Assembly (NCBI GenBank): GCA_023251725.1
Contig: JAHEYG010000027.1
Location: 1 to 36,313 of the forward strand
Direction: 5' to 3'
Source of the DNA: Sphingobacteriaceae bacterium
Lineage (GTDB): Bacteria; Bacteroidota; Bacteroidia; B-17B0; Aurantibacillaceae
Length of the DNA stretch: 36,313 nt
This document shows, one piece after another, positions 16,231-23,470 of this stretch. The translations under genes were made by a program, and so were the position numbers. Below the pieces are notes generated by a model. The model was not told the DNA's origin. It made no database searches and saw only the letters and a program-made list of their open reading frames with translations. Within the stretch, counting starts at the first letter, position 1; each line of letters begins with the position of its first letter.

Positions 16231-17421
16231 ATGGTTGTAGCAAGAAATAAAATAACTTATTTACATTTTGCCGCTTTAATGTTGGCTTCCTCAGGTTTAT
16301 TTTCTCAGGCAGGTGTTGGCCCCGCACCATATTGCATGCCGGCGTATTCCAATACTCCTTGCAATCAGCCGAATCCTTCTAACAACGCTGCCAATTTTAT
16401 TAATGATTTTAATGACAGCTTTAGCACATCAGGTGGCGCAACTAATATTACTAATAATAATACCGGTTGCAACGCTCAAGTCTTAGTGGGAGCCACGGAA
16501 GATTATTTTTTTGTTGCCTGTCCTAAATTTTTAAAAGTTAATCCTGGGCAGGTGATTACTTGTAATTTTTTATCAGGAATAATTTTTGATCAGGGATTTG
16601 CGGTTTTTGTTGACTGGAATCAGGATAATATTTTTGCTCCTGCCGAATTAGTTTGCGGTACACCCGGCGTTCCATTAGCGGCCACTCCTGCCTCAGCCAA
16701 CTTTACCGTTCCAGGTGCACAAGCAGCAGGCACTTACAGAATGCGTTTGAGATGTGCTTATTTTACTCCCGGTACTTCAATTGACCCCTGTCTGATTTAT
16801 GGATTCGGAGAAACAGAAGATTATAAACTTGTTGTTGGTGGGGGCGGTTGTCCGGTTTTACCAATTGAAATGACTTCATTTGAATGCAACTGGAAAAACA
16901 ACGCGGCTGAATTAAAATGGACTACTGCCACCGAGATTAATTCTGATTACTTTTTAATTGAAAAAAGTTATGATGGTGAGAAATTTGAAGCTATTGGAAT
17001 GGTAACAGCAATGGGAAACAGTTTTTTTACCAAAACTTATACTATTTTAGATAATAATATAAAAAGAAAAGGAACTACTTATTATCGACTACAAGAATAT
17101 GACAAAGGTAACAACGAGGCAAAATTTTCAAAAATAATTTCCTTAACAGGAAATATTTCTGCCGGTACAAGTTTCGAGTTATATCCAAATCCTGCTTCAT
17201 CCGAAATGAAAATACTTATGCCCGAAAACTTATTCGGAAAATCAGTAACGATTGGGACCTATGATACTTTCGGAAGAAAAATATTGAGTACCGAAACTTT
17301 TGTGAGCAGTGAAAATAGTTCGGTTAATTTAAACATCAGCGAACTAAGTAAGGGTACTTATTTTATTATGGTGAATGATAATTCAGGAACTATTCTGAAA
17401 AAAAATCTGATAAAAGAATAA
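16231..17421 (+). CDS. GEVED-domain secreted protein with T9SS sorting domain
   Basis: 396 residues. After a signal peptide (residues 1-26) comes a Cys-containing region (YCMPAYSNTPCNQP) and a GEVED domain, recognised by VFVDWNQDNIF, GTYRMRLRC and YGFGETEDYKL (to about residue 210). A linker domain (LPIEMTSFECNW...) common in this phylum before sorting domains, resembling a fibronectin-like fold, precedes the type A T9SS domain (ELYPNPASSEMKI, LSKGTYFIMV, KKNLIKE). GEVED domains are found in adhesins and secreted enzymes; no catalytic residues are visible here. Surface adhesion or matrix binding is the likeliest role. Confidence 0.83.
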   Translation: MVVARNKITYLHFAALMLASSGLFSQAGVGPAPYCMPAYSNTPCNQPNPSNNAANFINDFNDSFSTSGGATNITNNNTGCNAQVLVGATEDYFFVACPKFLKVNPGQVITCNFLSGIIFDQGFAVFVDWNQDNIFAPAELVCGTPGVPLAATPASANFTVPGAQAAGTYRMRLRCAYFTPGTSIDPCLIYGFGETEDYKLVVGGGGCPVLPIEMTSFECNWKNNAAELKWTTATEINSDYFLIEKSYDGEKFEAIGMVTAMGNSFFTKTYTILDNNIKRKGTTYYRLQEYDKGNNEAKFSKIISLTGNISAGTSFELYPNPASSEMKILMPENLFGKSVTIGTYDTFGRKILSTETFVSSENSSVNLNISELSKGTYFIMVNDNSGTILKKNLIKE

Positions 17422-17426
17422 TCTAC

Positions 17427-17780
17427 TTATAATTTCAAACTTTCTGAAGGGTCCCAAAACAATTTTTTAAACTCCACTACTCTATCTTTCTTAACTTTTA
17501 TTTTTTCTTTTTCCAATAATTCTTGCATTTGAAATGGGTTGGCGAAATGATGTTTACCGGTTAATTCGCCATTACGGTTTACCACCCGGTGTGCGGGCAC
17601 TTTCTTTTTTTGGGAATGAGAAGCGTTCATGGCGTATCCTACGATGCGGGAAGAACCGGCGCTTCCTAAATATTTTGCAATGGCCCCATAACTCGTAATT
17701 CTTCCTTTTGGGATTAAGCGCACCACTTGAAATACCGAATCAAAAAAATCATTTAACTTATTTTGCTGTTCACGTCTCAT
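17427..17780 (-). CDS. Alkyltransferase-like protein (ATL), acceptor Cys replaced by Ala
   Basis: 117 residues with the fold of the O6-methylguanine methyltransferase C-terminal domain: IPKGRITSYGAIA (Tyr31), the Arg-finger helix SSRIVGYAMN (Arg45), and the active-site loop. In true methyltransferases that loop reads PCHR; here it is PAHRVVN with Ala63 in place of the acceptor Cys. Family members without the Cys bind O6-alkylguanine, flip it out and hand the lesion to nucleotide-excision repair. The role here is inferred from that. The gene is downstream of the PIN/RHH pair with three bases between, so it may share their message. Confidence 0.85.
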   Translation of the reverse strand: MRREQQNKLNDFFDSVFQVVRLIPKGRITSYGAIAKYLGSAGSSRIVGYAMNASHSQKKKVPAHRVVNRNGELTGKHHFANPFQMQELLEKEKIKVKKDRVVEFKKLFWDPSESLKL

Positions 17781-17782
17781 TT

Positions 17783-18202
17783 TTATTTCTTAAGGTATTT
17801 CTCAAAATACGATTTACAATTTAAAACTTCTATTTCAGAAAAATAAAAGTCTTTCACATCTTCCGTAATAATGCATTTGCATCCGCTTTCCAGTGCCGAA
17901 TAATATTCGAGTCCGTCTTCTAAATCATTTACTTTTTTATTTTTTACAGCATCATTAATTGTTTTAGCGTTTACGTTTGTAAAACCAAGATGCTCACTCA
18001 AAATTCCGATTTTATTTTTCGCTTCCTTTCTGCCGCTTTTTTTCTCACTAAAATAAAAAGCAATAGCAATACAAATTGGGGAGGTAAGTAATTTATAATT
18101 TGAAAATTCCGGCAAACTTAAAATTCTTGAACTATAGGGAAAAACCGGATACTCCTTATTTAAAACCGAAACTAAAACATTGGCGTCTAAAAAAACTTTC
18201 AT
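17783..18202 (-). CDS. PIN-domain toxin (VapC-like)
   Basis: 139 residues. The family's acidic residues are visible: Asp6 in VFLDANVL, the Asp93/Glu95/Asp96 cluster in VNDLEDGLEYYSA, and Asp115 or Asp118 in ITEDVKDFY. The last two motifs are the classic VapC ending and indicate an Mg-dependent ribonuclease. The start overlaps the antitoxin stop by four bases (ATGA), the usual toxin-antitoxin coupling. The RNA target is unknown. Confidence 0.82.
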   Translation of the reverse strand: MKVFLDANVLVSVLNKEYPVFPYSSRILSLPEFSNYKLLTSPICIAIAFYFSEKKSGRKEAKNKIGILSEHLGFTNVNAKTINDAVKNKKVNDLEDGLEYYSALESGCKCIITEDVKDFYFSEIEVLNCKSYFEKYLKK

Positions 18203-18456
18203 TTACTTTTTTCGAAAAAATCCTTTTTTAACTGTTTGCGGCTTTTTGGTTTATGGTTATATACAGATTGGCCTTCCGCTACTTCATTAACCCAATCGGC
18301 TATGGGCATATCTTCGAGAGTTTTATAATTGTTAGACGTAATTTTATCCAATAAAACTTCCATCAGGCGGGATAAGCTGATATTTTGTTTATCAGCGTAA
18401 GCTTTTGCCTTTTTTATAATACTTTCGTCGAATGATAAGGTGATTTTTGCGTCCAT
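18199..18456 (-). CDS. Ribbon-helix-helix antitoxin (DUF6364-like)
   Basis: 85 residues. The N-terminus (MDAKITLSFDESIIKKAKAYADK, seen in part as KITLSFDESIIKKAK) is a ribbon-helix-helix DNA-binding fold: one strand, then helices around ISLSRLMEVLLDKI. The basic, extended C-terminus (KPKSRKQLKKDFFEK) would wrap the toxin. It heads the pair and overlaps the toxin gene by four bases. Self-repression is supported by the palindrome between its promoter elements. Confidence 0.82.
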   Translation of the reverse strand: MDAKITLSFDESIIKKAKAYADKQNISLSRLMEVLLDKITSNNYKTLEDMPIADWVNEVAEGQSVYNHKPKSRKQLKKDFFEKSK

Positions 18457-18467
18457 GATTAAAATTA

Positions 18468-18506
18468 TTATACGACAAATATAAATAACTTATACGTATA
18501 AACAAA
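18468..18506 (-). promoter_or_regulatory. Promoter and probable operator of the RHH/PIN pair
   Basis: On the bottom strand TTTG (18506-18503), a 19-base spacer and TATATTTG (18483-18476) form a textbook Bacteroidota promoter 19 bases before the ATG. A perfect 12-base palindrome, TTATACGTATAA, at 18490-18501 sits between the two elements. The half-site TTATACG recurs at 18468-18474, exactly 22 bases (two helix turns) away and just downstream of the -7 box. This is the arrangement expected for a ribbon-helix-helix repressor that binds in tandem. Confidence 0.65.
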
Positions 18507-18508
18507 TT

Positions 18509-19498
18509 TTATTCTACCATTAAATTACACCCTCTCATATCGCTATTATCGAAACGACCCATTAACTCAAAAATTTGATCGCTATTTAATCTTCCCAAAT
18601 CCTGAGTGGCAATAAACGAACACGAATTAATATTAGCGAGGTCAATAATATTTAATCCGCCTGTTTTACCTTGCTTTGCTATACTTATTGGATCTTCAAT
18701 ATCACGTACTAAAACTTTCATCCAGGGTGGACAAGCAAATAAACCGTTTCCTTTTGAATATGCCTGTGATAGGAGTTCTGTCATTCCGTATTCGCTATGA
18801 ATCAAGGAGACATTTAATTTTTCTTTAAGAAAGGGGTGTAATTCTTCCTTCAACAATTCTTTTCGTTTTCCCTTCATCCCGCCGGTTTCCATTACAATAA
18901 AATTATCGCTGAGTTCTACTCCCTCCTCTGCTAAATCCAACAGGGCATAAGTCACGCCAATTAAAATAGTTTTTTGATTGGATTTTTTTAATTCACTTAA
19001 AACAGATTTTACCTTTGGGTAATCGTTAATGAAAAACCCACTTTTATTGTTGTTGGAAAGTTTAATCAGCTTATCGAACATATAAACCAAAGAAGAACCT
19101 TTTCTCTCTAAATAATCAGGAAGCAAAGCAATTATCGCATATTCATTCGGATTCCCATAAAAATATTCGAACCCCTTTAAAAAACTTTTTTCATACACCG
19201 AAATATTGCTCACAATATGTCTCGAAGGAATTTGAGAAGTAGTAGAACTGCTTGTAAAAATTACATCACTGCTTTTCCTGTATCCGCAAATAACTTCCTG
19301 CGATTTAAAAAATTCAATGGGCAAAAAAGGAATTTCAGTATAATGCTTTATTTCATTACTATTTATACTAAATTGATTAACAAAGGCGTTATATACTTTG
19401 TTATTGAGCAATTGATAATGAAATATCTGTAAAGCCAAATTGTTAAAATCCTCTTCCGACTTTACCGAAAATAATTTATCTGAGTCAATTACTCGCAT
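18509..19498 (-). CDS. LuxE-like acyl-protein synthetase family enzyme
   Basis: 329 residues, related to the LuxE branch of adenylate-forming enzymes. The nucleotide-binding loop is TSSSTTSQIPSRH (near residues 82-94), followed by an ETGGMKGKRKE segment and an SEYGMTEL motif like the A5 motif (Y-G-x-T-E) of the ANL superfamily. Such enzymes activate a carboxylic acid with ATP and load it on a protein or CoA. There is no luxCD or luciferase nearby, so light production is excluded. In Bacteroidota similar genes appear near surface-glycan or amino-sugar genes, but here it is alone, facing away from a lipoprotein gene. Substrate unknown. Confidence 0.72.
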   Translation of the reverse strand: MRVIDSDKLFSVKSEEDFNNLALQIFHYQLLNNKVYNAFVNQFSINSNEIKHYTEIPFLPIEFFKSQEVICGYRKSSDVIFTSSSTTSQIPSRHIVSNISVYEKSFLKGFEYFYGNPNEYAIIALLPDYLERKGSSLVYMFDKLIKLSNNNKSGFFINDYPKVKSVLSELKKSNQKTILIGVTYALLDLAEEGVELSDNFIVMETGGMKGKRKELLKEELHPFLKEKLNVSLIHSEYGMTELLSQAYSKGNGLFACPPWMKVLVRDIEDPISIAKQGKTGGLNIIDLANINSCSFIATQDLGRLNSDQIFELMGRFDNSDMRGCNLMVE

Positions 19499-19503
19499 AA
19501 TTG

Positions 19504-19511
19504 CAAAATTA
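19504..19511 (-). promoter_or_regulatory. -7 box for the LuxE-like gene
   Basis: The bottom strand reads TAATTTTG, an exact TAnnTTTG match, five bases before the ATG at 19498. A TTG at 19531-19529 lies 17 bases further up. On the top strand a weaker TAATTTTA at 19516-19523 could serve the lipoprotein gene, which would make the ATG at 19511 unusable as its start. Confidence 0.5.
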
Positions 19512-19534
19512 TGCTTAATTTTAAGCTACAATAC

Positions 19535-20023
19535 ATGAATAGCAAATTTAAATACTTATTTCTTTTAGCAGCTCTGCTTTTTATTTACAATGCCTGCGTT
19601 AAAAAGAAAACCTATTCCCAAAACCCGGAAATAGAATACAAAACGTTTACCCCGTATTTATACCCCAACGGCGATTCGGCCATTATGGTTATAGGATTTG
19701 CTGATGGTAATGGCGATATTGGAAAAGATGTTGGAGACACAACTTTAAATTTATTTATGACTTATTATTATAAAGATTCGATTACACAAAAATACATGGC
19801 CTATTACGATCCTTTTTTTAGCGATACCGTTAGAAATGGATATACCATTCGTAAACCCAATGATTCTTATAATGGAAAACCAATCAGCGGCGAAGTATCA
19901 GTTCGAATTAATAAATACAGGCACAGCAAAAAAATTAAAGACTTAAAATATATTATTTATATGTTTGATAATGCCGGAAACAAAAGCAATATACTAAGTA
20001 CACCGGTTTTAATTGTGCCTTAA
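19535..20023 (+). CDS. Putative lipoprotein with DxDGDIG-type motif
   Basis: 162 residues from the ATG at 19535 (MNSKFKYLFLL); an ATG at 19511 gives eight more residues but overlaps a possible promoter. The N-terminus has a hydrophobic stretch ending in IYNACVKKK, where the Cys would be lipidated, though the lipobox is weak. The FADGNGDIG segment resembles the DxDGDIG motif of a family of about 160-200-residue Bacteroidota lipoproteins with an Ig-like fold. No enzymatic residues are seen. It lies 29 bases before the STAS-like gene and may share its message. Confidence 0.65.
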   Translation: MNSKFKYLFLLAALLFIYNACVKKKTYSQNPEIEYKTFTPYLYPNGDSAIMVIGFADGNGDIGKDVGDTTLNLFMTYYYKDSITQKYMAYYDPFFSDTVRNGYTIRKPNDSYNGKPISGEVSVRINKYRHSKKIKDLKYIIYMFDNAGNKSNILSTPVLIVP

Positions 20024-20052
20024 ATACTAATAATTCTGCCGCAAAAAAAATA

Positions 20053-20442
20053 ATGACTAAAGAATCCCCCGAACTTGAAATCAGTCACTCGCAACTTTCG
20101 TTAAACTCCAACGGAATAATAGAAATTAAATGCGCTGCTAATTTCGAATACGATGTGAAACATATCAACGAAAATTATGCAGAAATAAAACGGCTTTCTA
20201 AAAGCAAAAAAGCTTTAGTTTTAAATTTAGTGGGAAGTCATTCAGGAATTACCAAAGAGGCTCGTGAATATGTGGCTTCCGGTCCACACAAAGATTTTAT
20301 TAAGGCAGAAGCTTTTGTTTTGCATTCGGTGGCTCATAAAATTTTAGCCAACTTTTATAATAAAATAAGCAAACCAATTGTACAGGTAGGGTTTTTTAAA
20401 AATAAAGCGGATGCAGAGAAATGGTTATTAAGTTTGGAATAA
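20053..20442 (+). CDS. Small STAS/SpoIIAA-like protein
   Basis: 129 residues, cytosolic. The pattern of alternating strands and helices, with KALVLNLVGSHSGITKEAREYVAS in the middle (core ALVLNLVGSHSGITK) and a final AEKWLLSLE helix, fits the small STAS/SpoIIAA-like proteins seen in Bacteroidota. These bind partner proteins or lipids; no phosphorylation site or partner gene is evident here. The family assignment is from overall pattern and is modest. It converges with the dehydrogenase gene with five bases between stops. Confidence 0.5.
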   Translation: MTKESPELEISHSQLSLNSNGIIEIKCAANFEYDVKHINENYAEIKRLSKSKKALVLNLVGSHSGITKEAREYVASGPHKDFIKAEAFVLHSVAHKILANFYNKISKPIVQVGFFKNKADAEKWLLSLE

Positions 20443-20466
20443 ATTCTTCATTCTGCATTCTTCATT
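20443..20466. repeat. Short heptamer array ATTCT + KC at convergent gene ends
   Basis: Three 7-base units, ATTCTTC, ATTCTGC, ATTCTTC, at 20443-20463, then ATT. It fills the gap between two convergent stop codons and encodes the last residues of the dehydrogenase (KNAE). The pentamer-plus-two design is like the long array at 4673-4833. Confidence 0.6.
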
Positions 20467-21398
20467 AAGTAAACCATCTTTTCAGCAATAATTTTACTCA
20501 TTTTGTAATTCGATTCGTGCGTCCATCCCGCAATGTGCGGACTCAAAACTACTTTATCACATTTACTTAAAAACTGCATAGGCGCTGGCAGCGATTTAAT
20601 ATCAATTGCTTCAAATGAAGTGGACTCATATTCTAAAACATCGAGACAAGCACCCAATACTTTTCCCCTTTTAAGCGACTCCACTAAATCAAAAGTATTT
20701 AAACATTTCCCGCGCGAAGTATTAATGACGTAAATATTTTTCTCGAAATTACCAATGAAAGAATCGTTTATTATGTAATGTGTTTCTTGATTGTATGGAA
20801 TGTGCAAACTTAAAATATCACATTCACTAAAAATTTCTTCAAGTGAAGATTCTTTCACAAAATTATTCCCGTAATCTTTTTTATATTTATCGTAAACCAA
20901 AATTTTGCAATTAAACCCCTGTAAACGTTGAGCGAAAGCAGAACCCATGTTTCCGTAACCAATTATTCCTATTGTTTTGCTTTCAATTTCTACACCGCGG
21001 TTTTCGGCACGCATCCAAATTCCTTTTCGAACTTCTTCGTCGGCCTTTTTTAAATTATTAAATAACATCAGTAACATTCCAACCGCGTGCTCTGCAACTG
21101 CATCGCGATTGCCCTCCGGAGCATGAACACATTTAATACCTTTACTTTCAGCGTAACTTACATCAATATTTTCCATACCCGCCCCTACTCTTCCAATACA
21201 TTTTAAATTTTTAGCCGAATCAATTATTTCTTTAGTGATTTTAAATTTACTTCTGATAACAATACCATCATACACGGGAATTAACTTTATCAATTCATCC
21301 GCCGGTTTATCCCAAAATAAATCGCAGTGAAATCCGGCAGCCAGTAAAGTTTCGTGAAGTACCTTGTGATTAGAATCTATCAATAAAATTTTTACCAT
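20448..21398 (-). CDS. D-2-hydroxyacid dehydrogenase (phosphoglycerate dehydrogenase-like)
   Basis: 316 residues. The NAD-binding Rossmann motif is GYGNMGSAF. The catalytic Arg lies in INTSRGKC and the His in LSPHIAGWT; the RVGAGMENID and PEGNRDAVAEH segments are those of the SerA group. There is no C-terminal ACT domain, as in short forms of 3-phosphoglycerate dehydrogenase. Likely reaction: oxidation of 3-phosphoglycerate for serine, or reduction of another 2-ketoacid; serC is not nearby to decide. The C-terminal few residues are encoded by the heptamer repeat. Confidence 0.82.
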   Translation of the reverse strand: MVKILLIDSNHKVLHETLLAAGFHCDLFWDKPADELIKLIPVYDGIVIRSKFKITKEIIDSAKNLKCIGRVGAGMENIDVSYAESKGIKCVHAPEGNRDAVAEHAVGMLLMLFNNLKKADEEVRKGIWMRAENRGVEIESKTIGIIGYGNMGSAFAQRLQGFNCKILVYDKYKKDYGNNFVKESSLEEIFSECDILSLHIPYNQETHYIINDSFIGNFEKNIYVINTSRGKCLNTFDLVESLKRGKVLGACLDVLEYESTSFEAIDIKSLPAPMQFLSKCDKVVLSPHIAGWTHESNYKMSKIIAEKMVYLMKNAE

Positions 21399-21402
21399 GT
21401 TG

Positions 21403-21433
21403 TAAAATTAATTTTCTCGCTCTCAAAAACAAA
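21403..21433 (-). promoter_or_regulatory. Promoter for the 2-hydroxyacid dehydrogenase
   Basis: Bottom strand: TTTG (21433-21430), 19 bases, TAATTTTA (21410-21403), then four bases to the ATG. One mismatch in the -7 box. Another case with almost no leader. Confidence 0.55.
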
Positions 21434-21654
21434 TTTCTTAAATTCTCTAAAAAATTATTAGAATTTATTCAAAGCATTGTTCATAAATAAACTCATCCTC
21501 AATGTACACTCTTTTCCTTATTATAAACTAACTTTATGTTGACACTCAATCTATTAAAAAAAAAACAAAGATTAACAAATTAAAACAAATCATAGTCCTC
21601 ACAAAATCATTTTTCAATCATAGTAAATATTTGCACATTTGCCTCCCCTAAATT
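21434..21654. other. Intergenic region upstream of dnaB
   Basis: AT-rich, with no open frame or hairpin that I trust. Two one-mismatch -7 boxes (AATATTTG ending at 21633 and CACATTTG ending at 21641) probably serve dnaB. Confidence 0.4.
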
Positions 21655-23223
21655 ATGGACCAAGATAATCAAAATAAAACCCGAAAACGCGTATTCACCA
21701 ATACAGGCACACCGGTAAACGAAATTGGAAAATTGCCGCCACAGGCAGTTGAATTAGAAGAAGCTGTATTGGGCGCTATGCTTTTAGAAAAAGAAGCCCT
21801 AAGTACAGTCATAGATATTTTATCGCCCGAAAGTTTTTACAAAGAACAAAACGGAAAAGTGTTTGCTGCTATAATTTCATTATTCAATCGTTCTGAACCC
21901 GTAGATATTTTAACCGTAACACAAGAATTAAAACGCAGTGGCGAATTAGAATTTGTGGGAGGTTCGTATTATGTTTCTGCTTTAACAAACCGCATAGCTT
22001 CTTCTGCCAACATCGAATTTCATGCTCGCATTGTGGCACAAAAATATTTACAGCGCGAATTAATTCGCATTGGTACCGAAACCATTAAAACCGCTTACGA
22101 AGACGGTACTGATGTGTTTGAATTATTAGACCTCACCACAAAAAATATTTTTGAAATTTTAGATTCGAACGTCCGCAAACAGCACGATAAAATGAGTACG
22201 CTCATTGCCCGCGCCATTGAAGAAATTGAAGTGGCTGCAAATACCGCCGATGGATTACTGGGCGTACCATCCGGATTTACGGCATTAGATCGTATTACAG
22301 GCGGCTGGCAAAAATCAGATTTAATGGTTTTAGCATCGCGCCCGGGTATGGGAAAAACTGCTTTTGTAATTACCATGGCTAAAAATGCTGCCGTTGATTT
22401 TAATAAACCGGTTGCTATTTTTTCGTTAGAGATGTCTTCTATTCAATTGGTAAAACGTTTAATATCGAGTGAAACAGAAATTGCGCAGGATAAAATTTTA
22501 AAAGGAAATTTAGACAATCACGAATTTGTTCAACTGAACGAACGTATTAAAAAATTATCTACAGCACCTTTATTCATCGACGATACACCTGCTCTATCTA
22601 TTTTTGAATTGCGCGCCAAAGCCCGCCGTTTAAAAGAAAATCAAAAAGTTGAATTAATAATTATTGATTATTTACAGTTAATGAGCGGTGGCCCGGATGG
22701 AAAAGGAAACCGTGAACAGGAAATTTCTACTATTTCGCGCGGATTAAAAAGTTTAGCGAAAGAATTAGAAATTCCAATTATTGCATTATCACAATTATCC
22801 CGTCAGGTAGAAAATCGTCCGGGCGGAAGTAAACGTCCGCAACTAAGCGATCTTCGTGAGTCGGGCGCCATTGAGCAGGATGCTGATATGGTAATGTTTA
22901 TTTACCGGCCCGAATATTATGGTTTGGAAGTTGACGAAAACAACGAACCCACTCGCGGAAAAGCCGAAATTATTATTGCAAAAAACCGTCACGGCGCATT
23001 AGAAACTGTTAAACTGCGGTTTATTGGTCATTATGCAAAATTTGCAGATTTAGATTATGGTGATGGAAACGACATCGCTCACACTTCAAAATCATTAGAA
23101 CAAAACGATAACTTTTTAGCCGGTACCAAAACCGTTCAATCTAAAAACTGGGATAATGTAGAGGAGAATAATACTGATATTGTTAAGCGAAACGATATTG
23201 AGGATATTAATGATGAATTTTAG
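21655..23223 (+). CDS. dnaB: Replicative DNA helicase DnaB
   Basis: 522 residues. The N-terminal domain (about residues 20-125) binds primase; the C-terminal RecA-like motor has Walker A ASRPGMGKTAF with Lys234, Walker B LIIIDYLQLM, and the DnaB signature QLSDLRESGAIEQDADMV. The hexamer unwinds DNA at the replication fork in the cytoplasm. The ATPase domain is uninterrupted, so there is no intein, a frequent insertion site in DnaB. The acidic C-terminal tail (EENNTDIVKRNDIEDINDEF) is lineage-specific. A tandem repeat begins eight bases after the stop. Confidence 0.96.
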   Translation: MDQDNQNKTRKRVFTNTGTPVNEIGKLPPQAVELEEAVLGAMLLEKEALSTVIDILSPESFYKEQNGKVFAAIISLFNRSEPVDILTVTQELKRSGELEFVGGSYYVSALTNRIASSANIEFHARIVAQKYLQRELIRIGTETIKTAYEDGTDVFELLDLTTKNIFEILDSNVRKQHDKMSTLIARAIEEIEVAANTADGLLGVPSGFTALDRITGGWQKSDLMVLASRPGMGKTAFVITMAKNAAVDFNKPVAIFSLEMSSIQLVKRLISSETEIAQDKILKGNLDNHEFVQLNERIKKLSTAPLFIDDTPALSIFELRAKARRLKENQKVELIIIDYLQLMSGGPDGKGNREQEISTISRGLKSLAKELEIPIIALSQLSRQVENRPGGSKRPQLSDLRESGAIEQDADMVMFIYRPEYYGLEVDENNEPTRGKAEIIIAKNRHGALETVKLRFIGHYAKFADLDYGDGNDIAHTSKSLEQNDNFLAGTKTVQSKNWDNVEENNTDIVKRNDIEDINDEF

Positions 23224-23230
23224 GAAAAAA

Positions 23231-23397
23231 GGTTAATCGTTATAAGGTTATAAGGTTATAAGGTTATAAGGTTATAAGGTTATAAGGTTATAAGGTTATA
23301 AGGTTATAAAGTATAATTTAAATTTAAAAATATTGCGTAAAAAAAAATAACCAATAACAGATAACGATTAACCTTATAACAAATAACGGATAACCCC
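23231..23397. repeat. Large imperfect inverted repeat of GTTAT words between dnaB and rocD
   Basis: The left arm carries GGTTAATCGTTAT (23231-23243) and the right arm its exact reverse complement, ATAACGATTAACC (23361-23373). Beyond that, the left arm repeats GTTATAAG while the right arm, read on the bottom strand, repeats GTTAT with changing pairs (CC, TT, TC, CT, TG). The arms are separated by about 50 AT-rich bases. The whole could form a long imperfect hairpin in RNA after dnaB. It is not followed by a clean T run, so a standard terminator is doubtful. Confidence 0.75.
23239..23310 (+). repeat. Tandem array, nine copies of GTTATAAG
   Basis: Eight perfect 8-base units, GTTATAAG, run head to tail from 23239 to 23302, with a ninth (GTTATAAA) to 23310. 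It starts 15 bases after the dnaB stop. Unlike the 4673 array the units here are almost identical, which suggests recent slippage; copy number may vary between strains. Confidence 0.95.
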
Positions 23398-23435
23398 CCA
23401 CCCAAATTTCCCTCTGAAATATCATCTTTTTTTCT

Positions 23436-23443
23436 TATCTTTG
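23436..23443 (+). promoter_or_regulatory. -7 box for rocD
   Basis: TATCTTTG, an exact TAnnTTTG match, 27 bases before the rocD ATG. At the 19-base spacing the -33 element is TCTG (23413-23416), one mismatch from TTTG. Confidence 0.55.
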
Positions 23444-23470
23444 TCTTAATAATTAAGAAATATTATTACA

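Noticed and set aside
18509-19498. Part of a bioluminescence operon
   Set aside because: No luxA, luxB, luxC or luxD; the LuxE-like family is wider than bioluminescence.
22821-22845. GC-rich stretch in dnaB resembling the TPR-gene palindrome
   Set aside because: It encodes the conserved RPGGSKRPQL segment of DnaB and does not fold into the same double hairpin.
21655-23223. Intein in dnaB
   Set aside because: The helicase domain is continuous at normal length (522 residues) with intact motifs.
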